From: Loktanella sp.
GTDB lineage: Bacteria > Pseudomonadota > Alphaproteobacteria > Rhodobacterales > Rhodobacteraceae
Assembly: GCA_017390475.1 (NCBI GenBank)
Contig: JAFPBO010000013.1
Span: forward strand, 1-64,000
Length of the DNA stretch: 64,000 nt
Direction: 5' to 3'
Notes under the pieces: generated by a model
What the model was told of the DNA's origin: nothing
Seen by the model: only the letters and a program-made list of their open reading frames with translations
Database searches by the model: none
Translations under genes and position numbers: made by a program
Shown here: positions 36,100-45,054 of the stretch, in pieces
How the letters are laid out: each line of letters begins with the position of its first letter
How positions within the stretch are numbered: position 1 is the first letter of the stretch

Positions 36100-36459
36100 T
36101 CACCAGATCAACCCCGCAATCACGCAGACCCAGGCGACACCGACCGCGATTCCGGTGATGGCGACGGCGGCCGAGCCGCAATCCTTGGCCTGTTTGGCAG
36201 CGGCACGCCGGGCAGTGCTGACGTCGTCCACCACCCGTTCGATCGCGGTATTCATACATTCAGCGGCCAGAACCAGAATCCCGCCCATCAACAGCAACCC
36301 CCGTTCGGCCCCTGACAAAGGCAGCACAAAGGCCAGAACGGCAAAAACGCCATTGGCCACGATCCATTGCCGCAGTGATTTTTCGGTGCGCCACACATGC
36401 ATAAATCCGTGCCAGGACCAGACCGCCCTTTGCTGGACCCGGATGATCTGTTGCCACAT
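36100..36459 (-). CDS. dgkA: diacylglycerol kinase
   Basis: A 119-residue integral membrane kinase of the DgkA/UndPK type, phosphorylating diacylglycerol to phosphatidic acid for lipid recycling. It has three transmembrane helices and the conserved ECMNTAIERVVDD then AKQAKDCGSAAVAI segment near the active site. I start it at ATG 36459 (MWQQIIRVQQRAVWSW); the open frame continues upstream without a better site. It is divergent from the hemolysin-III-like gene. Confidence 0.9.
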   Translation of the reverse strand: MWQQIIRVQQRAVWSWHGFMHVWRTEKSLRQWIVANGVFAVLAFVLPLSGAERGLLLMGGILVLAAECMNTAIERVVDDVSTARRAAAKQAKDCGSAAVAITGIAVGVAWVCVIAGLIW

Positions 36460-36599
36460 AGCTGTCGCCCTTTTCTGATCGCGTTTCTTCTGCGCAGAGT
36501 GCGGCAAGCCAGCGTCGCTGCCAAGACCTACGCTGTGACCCGACGGAACATTTGACCTGGCGCGCGCCTCCGCCATTTTCAGGCACTCAAGGAGTTTGC

Positions 36600-37238
36600 A
36601 TGTACCCTACCCAAGTCCGATCCGAACGTATTGCCGATGGTTTTGTGCATGCACTTGGCGTGATCTTTGCTTTGGTCGGTGCGGTGATGCTGATGATGCG
36701 GGCCTCTGGCACTGCCAGTCCGGCAGAGCTTGCCGGTATTGCCGTCTATGGCGCCACGCTGATCACCACTTTTGTTGCCTCTGCGGCCTATCATCTGACG
36801 CCATGGCACAACCTGCGGCCGGTCCTGCGCCGGTGCGATCACGCGGCGATCTATCTCAAGATCGCAGGGACCTATACCCCTTTGGTGGTGCTGATCGGTA
36901 GCGGCTTTGCTTATCTTGTGCTCGGCGTGGTCTGGGCCTTGGCAGTGATCGGTGTGGTACTGAAATTGTTTTTCTGGCGCGTGCCGGGACGGTTTGGTCC
37001 CGCGCTCTATCTGATCATGGGATGGCTGAGCCTGGCGCTGATCTGGTCGCTATGGCCTCTGGTCCCGCTCTCGACCATGGTGCTGATCGCTGTGGGTGGG
37101 TTGCTTTATACCGCCGGGGTGCCGTTTTACGCGGCCACGCGGTTGCGATATTCTACCGCGATCTGGCACGGGTTTGTGGTGGTCGCCTCGGCCTGTTTCT
37201 TCATTGCCATCGCAACAGGTGTGGTCGCGCAGATCTAA
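36600..37238 (+). CDS. hemolysin III / YqfA family membrane protein
   Basis: A 212-residue seven-helix protein of the PAQR/hemolysin-III superfamily. The family metal-site residues appear in TTFVASAAYHLTPWHN (His), RRCDHAAIYLKIAGTYTP (Asp/His) and the C-terminal YSTAIWHGFVVVASACFF (His). ATG 36600 has AAGGAG at 36589-36594. Members are candidate lipid hydrolases or membrane-fluidity proteins; the haemolysin name does not imply toxicity here. Its stop overlaps the convergent M48 gene by four bases. Confidence 0.88.
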   Translation: MYPTQVRSERIADGFVHALGVIFALVGAVMLMMRASGTASPAELAGIAVYGATLITTFVASAAYHLTPWHNLRPVLRRCDHAAIYLKIAGTYTPLVVLIGSGFAYLVLGVVWALAVIGVVLKLFFWRVPGRFGPALYLIMGWLSLALIWSLWPLVPLSTMVLIAVGGLLYTAGVPFYAATRLRYSTAIWHGFVVVASACFFIAIATGVVAQI

Positions 37239-37948
37239 AGCGTGGCGGCGACCTGCTGCACGATACGCAGCCGGTCAGCATTGGCCGGATGGGTGCCAAG
37301 AAAGCGGTTGCCCGGATCAGGAATGCGGAAAAAGAATTCCGCGCCGCGCAATGGGTTGAACCCGGCGGCATGGGCGATGCGGGTGCCGGTGGCATCTGCT
37401 TCAAGCTCGAAATTCTTGGAATAGGCGCGCGCGGCGACCGTGGCCCCCAGTTGCTGGGCCGACCGCAATGCTTCGGGCGAACTGCCCGCGACCAGACCGC
37501 CGATCAATGTGGCGCCCAGTACCGCATTTTGCTGCTGGCGCGCGATATGGCCTTCGATGTGATGCGCAGCCTCGTGCGCCAGCACAAAGGCGATTTCATC
37601 GACATTGCGGGCATCATTAATCAGCCGTTCGGTGAAAACGATCACCGGACGACCGTTGCGATCCAGCGTCTGAAAGGCATTCATTGGCGCGCCGGGCCGG
37701 TCATCGACCAGAATCAGAAAGTCGCAATTGCTGTTGTTGCCGCGCTGCCGGCACAGGCGTTCCGCCACAGGCTCGATCCGCGCCACGGCGATCTGAAAGT
37801 TCTGCATCGCTTGGTTTGTGGGCAGCCGGGCACCGGTGTCGGTAGGTTGCAGCACAACCTGCGCCGCAGGCGGGCGCGGCGGCGGTGCGGTATCCATCGG
37901 CGCGCAAGCCGCCAGACCAAGGGCAAGAAGGGCTGCGACATAGCGCAT
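37235..37948 (-). CDS. M48 family metallopeptidase, lipoprotein
   Basis: A 237-residue zinc protease. The signal peptide has a lipobox (LGLAACAP), so it should be anchored in the envelope. The active-site HExxH is in FVLAHEAAHHIEGHIA, and the third ligand glutamate is in KNFELEADATGTRIAHAAG. The C-terminal GTHPANADRLRIV is typical of periplasmic BepA/LoiP-type M48 proteases that deal with misassembled outer-membrane proteins. I use ATG 37948, which places the lipobox cysteine near residue 15, rather than the longer frame from 38014. Confidence 0.88.
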   Translation of the reverse strand: MRYVAALLALGLAACAPMDTAPPPRPPAAQVVLQPTDTGARLPTNQAMQNFQIAVARIEPVAERLCRQRGNNSNCDFLILVDDRPGAPMNAFQTLDRNGRPVIVFTERLINDARNVDEIAFVLAHEAAHHIEGHIARQQQNAVLGATLIGGLVAGSSPEALRSAQQLGATVAARAYSKNFELEADATGTRIAHAAGFNPLRGAEFFFRIPDPGNRFLGTHPANADRLRIVQQVAATL

Positions 37949-38051
37949 AGGCAAACTCCGATAGGGACAGGCTTGCCAAAAAGAATAGCATGTCGCGGAA
38001 CACCTTCCAGTCACGATTGCTTGGCTGGCACAGTCCCGCTAGGCTGGGGGT

Positions 38052-38285
38052 ATGTTTAGTATAGAACACGATTATGACGCGACCGTTGTCACCCTTGTCG
38101 ATGAGGGTGGCGCCCCGTTGCGCGAGGATGTGATCATCAACGCCTTTGATGATTGCGTGACCCTGACCCAATATGACCCGCGCAGCGACAGCGATGTGCG
38201 GATCACGATGTCCATGACGCAGCTGCGCGATTTGCAGGCGGCGCTGGATTTGCCGGAAGGTATCTACCGGCTTCGGAAAGCCTGA
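38052..38285 (+). CDS. hypothetical protein, 77 residues
   Basis: A small acidic, soluble protein without signal peptide or membrane helix; I do not recognise a family. It has alternating strand-like segments (IEHDYDATVVTLVD, CVTLTQYDPRSDSDVRITMSM) and a helical tail (MTQLRDLQAALDLP). It is followed directly by a strong hairpin, which supports it being a real transcribed gene. It is divergent from the M48 lipoprotein. Confidence 0.65.
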   Translation: MFSIEHDYDATVVTLVDEGGAPLREDVIINAFDDCVTLTQYDPRSDSDVRITMSMTQLRDLQAALDLPEGIYRLRKA

Positions 38286-38306
38286 CGCCCTGACGTTGTC
38301 AGGGCG
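38286..38306 (+). terminator. hairpin after the 77-residue gene
   Basis: CGCCCTGAC and GTCAGGGCG form a perfect 9-base stem with a GTT loop, immediately after the stop codon, running straight into an inverted copy of the CCGCCGGAGGC repeat whose TATTTTT could act as the U-run. Confidence 0.65.
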
Positions 38307-38339
38307 GCCTCCGGCGGGGATATTTTTACTCTGAAGATG
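38307..38339. repeat. CCTCCGGCGGGG repeat, inverted copy
   Basis: GCCTCCGGCGGGGATATTT then TTACTCTGAAGATG is the reverse-oriented form of the repeat at 19045, with its tail diverged. It lies between the hypothetical gene and the HDAC-like gene, 15 bases upstream of the latter's start. Confidence 0.7.
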
Positions 38340-38353
38340 ATAAAGGAGGCGAT

Positions 38354-39451
38354 ATGGCCACGGGGTTTTTCTGGGACGAGCGCTGTTTCTGGCACGCAGG
38401 CGGGAATTACGCAGGCATGTTGCCGGTGGGTGGGCTGGTGCAGCCGCTGGATGGCGGTCTGCCCGAAAGCCCCGAAACCAAGCGGCGGCTGAAAAATCTG
38501 ATCGAGGTGACGGGCCTTGCCCGCGATCTTGCGATGCGTGGTGCCGAAGCGGCCAGCAGGGAAGATCTGTTGCGCATCCATCCGGCGCATTATTTGGACA
38601 AGTTCAAAGCATTGTCGGATGCGGGAGGCGGCGAATTGGGCCGCCGTACCCCTTTTGGCCCCGGCGGCTATGAGATTGCGTCGCAGTCTGCGGGGCTGGC
38701 CAAGGCGGCCCTTATGGCGGTGTTGCAGGGCGATCTGGACAATGCCTATGCCCTGTCGCGTCCGCCCGGCCATCATTGCCTGCCGGATTATCCCAACGGC
38801 TTTTGCCTGCTCAACAATATCGGCATAGCGATCGAGGCGGCCCGCGTTGCGGGTCTGGCGCAAAGGTTCGCCGTGCTGGATTGGGACGTGCATCATGGCA
38901 ACGGCACCGAGACCGTGTTTTATGACCGCGCCGATGTACTGACCCTGTCGATCCATCAGGACCGGAACTATCCGATGGACACCGGCGGTTTCGCAGATCG
39001 CGGGGTCGGGGCCGGTCTGGGCTATAACCTCAACATCCCGCTGCCCCCCGGCACCGGGCACAAAGGCTATCTGGCCGCGATGGAACGACTGGCCCTGCCT
39101 GCGATCCGTGATTTCGCGCCGGATGTGCTGATCATCGCCTGTGGGTACGACGCGGCTGCTATTGACCCGCTGGGCCGGATGCTCGCCACGGCTGATACCT
39201 TTGCCCGCATGACTGCACAGGTCATGGCGCTGGCTGAACAGATCTGTGACGGGCGTCTGGTGATGGTCCATGAAGGCGGCTATTCGGAAACCTATGTGCC
39301 GTTTTGCGGTCATGCCGTGCTGCGCGAGATGGCAGGCAGCGCCATTGCCGCGCCCGATCCCCTGGCCGAGGTATTCGCGCTGCGCCAACCGGATGCAGGT
39401 TTTGACGCCTATTGTGACAAGGTTATCGCAGACATGGTCGCCCGGCTGTGA
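38354..39451 (+). CDS. histone deacetylase family protein (class II / acetylpolyamine amidohydrolase-like)
   Basis: A 365-residue arginase-fold zinc hydrolase. The active site is intact: RPPGHHCLPD (H140-H141), DWDVHHGNG (zinc ligands D178 and H180), later GYDAAAIDPLGRM with the third ligand region, and HEGGYSETYVP. In bacteria such enzymes remove acyl groups from polyamines, acetoin-related compounds or proteins; the substrate is not predictable here. ATG 38354 follows AAAGGAGG at 38342-38349. Confidence 0.9.
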   Translation: MATGFFWDERCFWHAGGNYAGMLPVGGLVQPLDGGLPESPETKRRLKNLIEVTGLARDLAMRGAEAASREDLLRIHPAHYLDKFKALSDAGGGELGRRTPFGPGGYEIASQSAGLAKAALMAVLQGDLDNAYALSRPPGHHCLPDYPNGFCLLNNIGIAIEAARVAGLAQRFAVLDWDVHHGNGTETVFYDRADVLTLSIHQDRNYPMDTGGFADRGVGAGLGYNLNIPLPPGTGHKGYLAAMERLALPAIRDFAPDVLIIACGYDAAAIDPLGRMLATADTFARMTAQVMALAEQICDGRLVMVHEGGYSETYVPFCGHAVLREMAGSAIAAPDPLAEVFALRQPDAGFDAYCDKVIADMVARL

Positions 39452-39462
39452 CACAAACAAAA

Positions 39463-39487
39463 AGGCGCGCCCTGATTGGGCGCGCCT
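39463..39487. terminator. terminator after the HDAC-like gene
   Basis: AGGCGCGCCC and GGGCGCGCCT form a perfect 10-base stem with a TGATT loop, 11 bases beyond the HDAC stop. It also lies beyond the convergent HdeA-like gene and on that strand is followed by TTTTTGTTTG, so it may serve both. Confidence 0.78.
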
Positions 39488-39513
39488 GAGATGGATCATG
39501 TCAAACGGGTGAC

Positions 39514-39777
39514 TTAGCTGTCGAGCGCGTCGACAACTGGAACGTCGTCATTGCCGGTGCAGGCGATAGCCACAGCACCCAGATCGGTGTCAGCCGCAGA
39601 ACCACCGTCAGACAAGGTGACGATTTCAGTCAGCATGAGCTCTTGATCTGCCACGTCCATGGCAAGAAACTCGGCGCAGGTCACTTCATTGGCACCAGTC
39701 AATGTGTCGGTCTGCGCAGAAGCAGCGCCAGCAGCGATGGTCAGAGCGAAAGCGGTTGTTGCAAAAATCTTGTTCAT
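39514..39777 (-). CDS. small periplasmic protein, HdeA/HdeB-like
   Basis: An 87-residue protein with a signal peptide (MNKIFATTAFALTIAAGAASAQ). The mature part has exactly two cysteines (EVTCAEFLAMD and AIACTGNDD) spaced as in HdeA/HdeB acid-stress chaperones, whose single disulfide holds a small helical fold. It is very acidic. GGAGA upstream supports ATG 39777. HdeA similarity is weak and by eye; acid-stress function in a marine-type bacterium is uncertain. Confidence 0.7.
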   Translation of the reverse strand: MNKIFATTAFALTIAAGAASAQTDTLTGANEVTCAEFLAMDVADQELMLTEIVTLSDGGSAADTDLGAVAIACTGNDDVPVVDALDS

Positions 39778-39929
39778 CGTTTTTCTCCGTCGTGTTGTGA
39801 TCTGCGTCATGCGCAGCTGTCTGAACAACGGTCGGTGCCGCGATCAGTTCCGCCAACGCGGATCACGAAAGACACAAGAAATTTTGATCGCCAGAGTTGG
39901 TTTATTCATGGCCACGACGGCAAAACGCC

Positions 39930-41333
39930 CTAGGCACTGCCGGATCGCGTGACAGCACCCCAGAGATCATACTCGCCAGCTTCCTCGACCATGACCTGCA
40001 CCACATCGCCAACGCGCAGTCCCTCAGCCCTCTCATCAATGAACAGATTACCGTCGATCTCCGGCGCATCCGCCCAGGTGCGGCAGGTGGCGATGCCGTC
40101 TTCGTCGATGTCGTCCACGATGACGTCCAGTGTCCGACCGACCTTGGCTTCCAGCTTGGCGGCGGAAATTGCCTGTGCCTTGGCCATGAACCGATCCCAG
40201 CGGTCCTGCTTGACCTCGGCCGCGACATGGTCGGGCAGGGCGTTCGACCGCGCACCAGCGACATTTTCATATTGAAAACACCCGACACGGTCGAGTTGCG
40301 CTTCATCCAGCCAATCCAGCAGATGCTGAAACTCCGCCTCGGTCTCGCCCGGATAGCCCACGATAAACGTGCTGCGCAGGGTGATATCGGGACAGATCGC
40401 GCGCCATGCGGCGATTTCATCCAGCGTTTTCGCCCCCGCCGCTGGCCGCGCCATGCGCCGCAAGACATCCGGATGGCTATGCTGGAACGGGATGTCGAGG
40501 TAGGGCAGAACGCCATTGTTTGGGTCGGCCATGATCGGGATCAGGTCGCGCACATGCGGATAGGGATAGACGTAGTGCAGCCGCACCCAAGCGCCAAGCT
40601 TGCCCAATTCGCGTGTCAGATCGGTGATATGGCTGCGCACCTCGCCGTCTTTCCAGGGGTTCAGATCATATTTGCGGTCAAGGCCATAGGCGCTGGTATC
40701 CTGCGAGATGACGAGGAGTTCACGTACCCCCGCCTGCACCAGCTTTTCCGCCTCCCGCAGGACGGCATGGGCGGGGCGGCTGGTCAGAAGCCCGCGCATA
40801 TCGGGGATGATGCAGAATTTGCACTTGTGATTGCAGCCTTCGGAAATCTTCAGATAGCTATAATGCCGTGGCGTTAGGCTGACGCCCGTCGCAGGCAAAA
40901 GGTCAATAAACGGATCGGGGCTGGGCGGCACGGCCAGATGCACAGCATCCAGCACCTGTTCATATTGATGCGGGCCAGTCACGGCGAGGATGCGGGGATG
41001 ATGTTCGCGGATGTAATCAGGTTCCGCGCCCAGACAACCGGTAACGATGACCTTGCCATTCTCGCGCAACGCCTCGCCAATCGCATCAAGGCTTTCTGCC
41101 TTGGCACTGTCCAGAAACCCGCAGGTATTGACGATCACCGCTTCGGCCCCGGCATAATCGGCGGAAATGGCATAGCCCTCGGCGCGCAGCCGGGTCAGGA
41201 TACGTTCACTGTCGACCAGCGCCTTGGGACAGCCCAGACTGACCATGCCGATGGTTGGCTGGCCGCTGCGGGCGGTGTCAGTGACTTGCGCGCGCGCAAG
41301 ATCGGGGCGGAGGTTGGGTGGATTCGTTGTCAT
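39930..41333 (-). CDS. rimO: ribosomal protein S12 methylthiotransferase RimO
   Basis: A 467-residue radical-SAM enzyme that adds a methylthio group to an aspartate of ribosomal protein S12. The N-terminal MTTase domain holds the auxiliary-cluster cysteines ([34 protein letters not shown]). The radical-SAM cluster is [13 protein letters not shown]-terminal TRAM domain follows (about 400-465). Length is normal with a slightly long N terminus (about 25 residues). Confidence 0.95.
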   Translation of the reverse strand: MTTNPPNLRPDLARAQVTDTARSGQPTIGMVSLGCPKALVDSERILTRLRAEGYAISADYAGAEAVIVNTCGFLDSAKAESLDAIGEALRENGKVIVTGCLGAEPDYIREHHPRILAVTGPHQYEQVLDAVHLAVPPSPDPFIDLLPATGVSLTPRHYSYLKISEGCNHKCKFCIIPDMRGLLTSRPAHAVLREAEKLVQAGVRELLVISQDTSAYGLDRKYDLNPWKDGEVRSHITDLTRELGKLGAWVRLHYVYPYPHVRDLIPIMADPNNGVLPYLDIPFQHSHPDVLRRMARPAAGAKTLDEIAAWRAICPDITLRSTFIVGYPGETEAEFQHLLDWLDEAQLDRVGCFQYENVAGARSNALPDHVAAEVKQDRWDRFMAKAQAISAAKLEAKVGRTLDVIVDDIDEDGIATCRTWADAPEIDGNLFIDERAEGLRVGDVVQVMVEEAGEYDLWGAVTRSGSA

Positions 41334-41363
41334 AGCCCCCTATAGACCGACAAAGGGGCGCAG

Positions 41364-41389
41364 GTAAGGTGGGTTTTGCCCCACCTTAC
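41364..41389. repeat. GTAAGGTGGG hairpin, copy 1
   Basis: GTAAGGTGGG (41364-41373) and CCCACCTTAC (41380-41389) form a perfect 10-base stem with a TTTTGC loop, between gcrA and rimO. On the minus strand it lies just after the gcrA stop and may terminate it. The same arms recur at 56925-56951. Confidence 0.7.
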
Positions 41390-41397
41390 GCAGGATT

Positions 41398-42006
41398 TTA
41401 CCGCCGACGGTCGCGGCGCGCCGACATCGGCTGGAACGCCACGCCGACATGGGCGTCGCAATAGGGTTTGCCTTGCTGCACAGCCAGACCGCAGAACCAG
41501 AAATCATCCGTCGCGGGATCACCAACCGGCCACTTACAGGTCTTTTCGGTCAATTCCATCAAGGTCAGGCGTTTGGCTGTCTTTTCGACCTCGCTGACTT
41601 TGGCCAAAGCCTCGGGGCTGATCTCATTGGCCGATGGCTGCGGCGGCAAAGGTTGCCCTGCGGGAATGATCGCGCGGCGGGCAGCGGAAATCGGGATGCC
41701 GTTTTCGTCCAGCTCAAGCTCTTCCTTGACTGCGACAGCCGTGCTGGCCTTGACCTTCGGGGCAGGCTTGGTGGCGGCAGGCTTTGCCGCAGGCGCTTCC
41801 ACGGTTTCGGCGACCTTTTCTTTGACCGCCGGTTTGACGGCGGGCGCTGCTGCCGTACCGGCACGGTTGGACAAGCCCAGCCTATGGACCTTGCCGATCA
41901 CGGCATTGCGGGTGACACCGCCCAATTCCTTGGCGATCTGGCTGGCCGACTGACCATCGCCCCACATCTTTTTGAGCGTCTCGACGCGCTCGTCTGTCCA
42001 GGACAT
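41398..42006 (-). CDS. gcrA: GcrA family cell cycle regulator
   Basis: A 202-residue GcrA homologue, the alphaproteobacterial transcription factor that works with sigma-70 at methylated GANTC promoters to drive cell-cycle genes. The N-terminal DNA-binding domain is textbook (MSWTDERVETLKKMW, then GVTRNAVIGKVHRLGLSNR, residues 1-50). A long Ala/Pro/Lys-rich linker (about 52-100) leads to the conserved C-terminal segment CKWPVGDPATDDFWFCGL and YCDAHVGVAFQP. ATG 42006 is used; an upstream in-frame extension lacks support. Confidence 0.93.
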   Translation of the reverse strand: MSWTDERVETLKKMWGDGQSASQIAKELGGVTRNAVIGKVHRLGLSNRAGTAAAPAVKPAVKEKVAETVEAPAAKPAATKPAPKVKASTAVAVKEELELDENGIPISAARRAIIPAGQPLPPQPSANEISPEALAKVSEVEKTAKRLTLMELTEKTCKWPVGDPATDDFWFCGLAVQQGKPYCDAHVGVAFQPMSARRDRRR

Positions 42007-42147
42007 ATGAATTCCTTCGGTTTCGCTGGCCGGGATGCCTGAGAGGGATCGCGCCAAGCCATGTCTAGCCACCCATACTAGTCATTGCCGCGGCTGATGT
42101 GAAGGCAGTCCGGAGTCTTTTGACGAACTTCGCTTGCGCGGCCCCGG

Positions 42148-42759
42148 TCAATAGAGGCTGCAACAGCCCTTATGACCGAAAGCATCATCAATATAATGCA
42201 ATCCAAAGGCCTGGTCGCTCATCCCGTCATAGCAGATGCCGGGCAGGATATGTGACCGCACGGGCACAGTATTCACGACCCAGTCGAAAAATGCGGTATT
42301 TGTGCCGAAGAAACGCTGTTCGCGAGCAAAATAGGCCTCCGTTATTGGGTAGATGGCCGTGCCTTCCGTCGTGGACAACTTCACATCTGTGTCGGTGATC
42401 TGCATCGACCAGAACGGTTCATTGCCATAGCAGGTCAGGTTGCGCGTGGAAAATCCCAGCGGGCCGGGGATTGTGGCGCTGCGCTGCAAGAACCGGGCCG
42501 CGACCCAGCCTGACCTTTCTGCGTGATTGAACAAGGCCCAGCCCCCCGCCGTGCTGAAGGCGATCACCTCGACCGCAGTGCGGTCAAAAGCCAGCGCACC
42601 GATGATGTCAGACCCGGCATCAGGGGCCGTGCGGATGTTCAACTGATCGTCCGGGGCGACGCCGACAACTTCATAAAGGGCAGGCAATACCGGCGGTTCC
42701 GCGTCCGCTGCGGCCCAGAAAGGCCAGATCATCAGGGTCAACATCAGCACCAAACGCAT
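42148..42759 (-). CDS. SH3-domain (SH3b) periplasmic protein
   Basis: A 203-residue secreted protein. After the signal peptide (about 1-21, WAAADAE) there is an SH3b-type module (about 28-92: YEVVGVAPDDQLNIRTAPDAGSDIIG ... GGWALFNHAERSGWVAARFL). A second domain with GNEPFWSMQITDT and paired cysteines (CYGNEPFW, GICYDGMSDQAFG) resembles the COG3650/DUF306-linked region of bacterial lipoproteins. Two ATGs are possible; 42759 is better spaced from AAAGGA. Peptidoglycan or envelope binding is inferred. Confidence 0.8.
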   Translation of the reverse strand: MRLVLMLTLMIWPFWAAADAEPPVLPALYEVVGVAPDDQLNIRTAPDAGSDIIGALAFDRTAVEVIAFSTAGGWALFNHAERSGWVAARFLQRSATIPGPLGFSTRNLTCYGNEPFWSMQITDTDVKLSTTEGTAIYPITEAYFAREQRFFGTNTAFFDWVVNTVPVRSHILPGICYDGMSDQAFGLHYIDDAFGHKGCCSLY

Positions 42760-42844
42760 CATGTCATCCTTTCGCAAGACCAGATCGGCACTGGTCACCC
42801 GGTCAGGATAGGATATGTCTGCCCCAAGACAAAGGACCGATTGA

Positions 42845-43648
42845 ATGACAAGCAAAACTGAAATGGGTGTGCGCCGCTTTGGCCATGTGAACTGGCTGGG
42901 CGCATGGACGCTGACGATCCGCGAGATCCGGCGCTTTCTGAATGTCTGGTTGCAGACGGTGATGGCCCCGCTGATCAACGCCGGGCTGTTTCTGATGATC
43001 TTTACCATCGCCATCGGATCGCAGCGCGGCGATGTGATGGGGGTCGATTTCATGACCTTTCTGGTGCCCGGCATCCTGACCATGACCGTGATCCAGAACG
43101 CTTTTGCCAATACATCCTCCTCCATCGCCTCCGCCAAGGTGCAGGGCAATATCGTCGACACGCTGATGCCGCCCTTGTCCGCCTCGGAACTGGTCGCAGG
43201 CTATATCGGTGGTGCCGTCGCGCGCGGTCTGCTGGTCGGTGTCGTGATCGCGATTGGTGCCTTCGTGTTCCTTGATGTCGGTCTGGTGCATGCAGGCTGG
43301 GCGATGACTTTTGTCCTGCTCGGCTCTGTGCTGATGGGCGGGCTGGGGATGATCGCCGGGATTTATGCCAATAAATTCGATCAGCTTTCGGCGATTACCA
43401 ATTTTCTGATCACCCCGCTCGCCTTCCTGTCGGGGACTTTCTATTCCATTGACGCGCTGCCACCCTTCATGCAGGCGCTGAGCCATGCGAACCCGTTTTT
43501 CTACATCATCGACGGTGTACGGTTCGGCATGATCGGGGTCAGTGACAGCAGCCCATGGCTCGGGCTGATCGTGGTCGGCGGCAGCTGTATTGTCGTGCTT
43601 GCAATCTGCCATCGCTGGATGAAAACGGGCTATCGGCTCAAGGCCTAA
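42845..43648 (+). CDS. ABC-2 type transporter permease
   Basis: A 267-residue ABC-2 permease with six membrane helices and the family C-terminal FLSGTFYSIDALPPFMQALSHANPFFYIIDGVRFGMIG signature. It resembles YadH/NodJ-type exporters of lipids, polysaccharides or drugs. No ATP-binding partner is adjacent: the neighbours are an SH3 protein (divergent) and a BNR-repeat protein (convergent, overlapping by four bases), so its ATPase must lie elsewhere. Substrate unknown. Confidence 0.88.
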   Translation: MTSKTEMGVRRFGHVNWLGAWTLTIREIRRFLNVWLQTVMAPLINAGLFLMIFTIAIGSQRGDVMGVDFMTFLVPGILTMTVIQNAFANTSSSIASAKVQGNIVDTLMPPLSASELVAGYIGGAVARGLLVGVVIAIGAFVFLDVGLVHAGWAMTFVLLGSVLMGGLGMIAGIYANKFDQLSAITNFLITPLAFLSGTFYSIDALPPFMQALSHANPFFYIIDGVRFGMIGVSDSSPWLGLIVVGGSCIVVLAICHRWMKTGYRLKA

Positions 43649-44799
43649 GCGCGGTCCAGCACCTCGACCGCCAGTACCGTGGGCAGGTGCCTTGCGATCT
43701 CTTGCCAGCTATCGCCCTCATCGCGGCTGGCAAACACCGACCCGCTGTTGGTGCCGAAATAGACACCAGCCGGGTCGCGCGTATCGCCGCCCATCGCCTG
43801 CCGCAGCACGGTGAAATAGCAGCTTTGCTGCGGCAGCCCGTCGCGCAAGGCCTGCCAGCTTTGCCCGCCATCGCGGCTCCGCCAGACCGCCGCTGCGGCG
43901 TCCGGCGGATAGCGCCCCGCGCTGTCACCGTTCAGCGGCAGGGTCCAGACCACATCCGGATCGCGCGGATGCACACGGATCGGAAAGCCAAAGGTAGACG
44001 GCAAGCCACCATTTACATCATCCCAAGAGCGCCCGCCATCGGCAGACCGCCAGACGCCATGGTGGTTCTGCTGATACAGCACATCACCCCCACCCGGCGC
44101 GCGCATCATGTTATGCACGCAATGCCCCGTCTCGCCATCGCGGGGCGCGGCGGGGTGGTCGTGATGGGTGCAGGCAGTGGTATTGGACAGCCGGTTGCGC
44201 CGGTCCCATGTCGCGCCGCCATCCTCACTCGCGAAAACGCCAGCAGCGGAAATACCGACCCAGATCTTGCGCGGATTGCCCGGGTCCGTGACGATGGAAT
44301 GCAGCACCAGCCCCGCAGCGCCGCCTTGCCAGTCAGCGGCAGAGGGGTGATCGGTCAACCCCTCCACCTTGTCCCACGTCTGCCCGTGATCATGGCTTTT
44401 GATCAGCATCGCAGGCTTGGTGCCCGCGTATAAAACGCCATCCGCATAGGCCAGCGACCAGATCTGGCTGAACGCATCGCCAAACGACAAAGGCGTATCT
44501 GTCCAGCCGATCATCGCCGCAAAATCCGCGTCATTGGCCGCCCATTCATCCATCTGGCCCTTGGTCAGCTTGGTCAATTCCCACGTCTCACCCTGATCAG
44601 CGGATCGCCAGATGCCCGCGCCATGCCAGTCGCCGCCACCTGCGGCCCAGATCATGCCGGTCTTGGGATCGCCGATAACATGGTTGATGGGCCAGCCATC
44701 GCACATCGGGGCGCTACAGGCCCAGTCGCGACGACCCGCATCGCCTGTCAGCAAAAACGCGCCTTTGGTGGTGCCAACGAGAACGGTAACCTGCGCCAT
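43645..44799 (-). CDS. BNR/sialidase-like beta-propeller protein
   Basis: A 384-residue cytoplasmic protein made of BNR-type repeats: SADQGETWELT, SHDHGQTWDKVEG, SEDGGATWDRR, SADGGRSWDDV, SRDGGQSWQAL and SRDEGDSWQEI, spaced as blades of a propeller. There is no signal peptide and no sialidase catalytic set that I can see, so it is better called a glycosyl-hydrolase-like propeller than an enzyme. I use ATG 44799, five bases after GGGGGA, rather than ATG 44814. Confidence 0.85.
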   Translation of the reverse strand: MAQVTVLVGTTKGAFLLTGDAGRRDWACSAPMCDGWPINHVIGDPKTGMIWAAGGGDWHGAGIWRSADQGETWELTKLTKGQMDEWAANDADFAAMIGWTDTPLSFGDAFSQIWSLAYADGVLYAGTKPAMLIKSHDHGQTWDKVEGLTDHPSAADWQGGAAGLVLHSIVTDPGNPRKIWVGISAAGVFASEDGGATWDRRNRLSNTTACTHHDHPAAPRDGETGHCVHNMMRAPGGGDVLYQQNHHGVWRSADGGRSWDDVNGGLPSTFGFPIRVHPRDPDVVWTLPLNGDSAGRYPPDAAAAVWRSRDGGQSWQALRDGLPQQSCYFTVLRQAMGGDTRDPAGVYFGTNSGSVFASRDEGDSWQEIARHLPTVLAVEVLDRA

Positions 44800-45054
44800 G
44801 ATGTCCCCCATCATTTTGGCGCAAGAATAACACGATTCGCGCCATCCAGATAAATTTTCAGCGCCGTGATTGTTCTGGCTTCTCTTTGCGGGGCAGAGGC
44901 CATAAGCTTAGTCGCATGACGTATGATCTGACCCAGAATCTCCGACGCCGACGCATTTTTGCGCGCGCCTGAACTACGTCTGCCCTTCCCCCAAATAAAT
45001 TGACTTCGCGGCATTGGTCCTGCACCAATCTCGCAGCTTCAAAAGGATGATCCG

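Noticed and set aside
43645-44799. True sialidase
   Set aside because: The BNR/Asp-box repeats are clear, but no arginine triad or signal peptide was identified, so catalytic function is not claimed.
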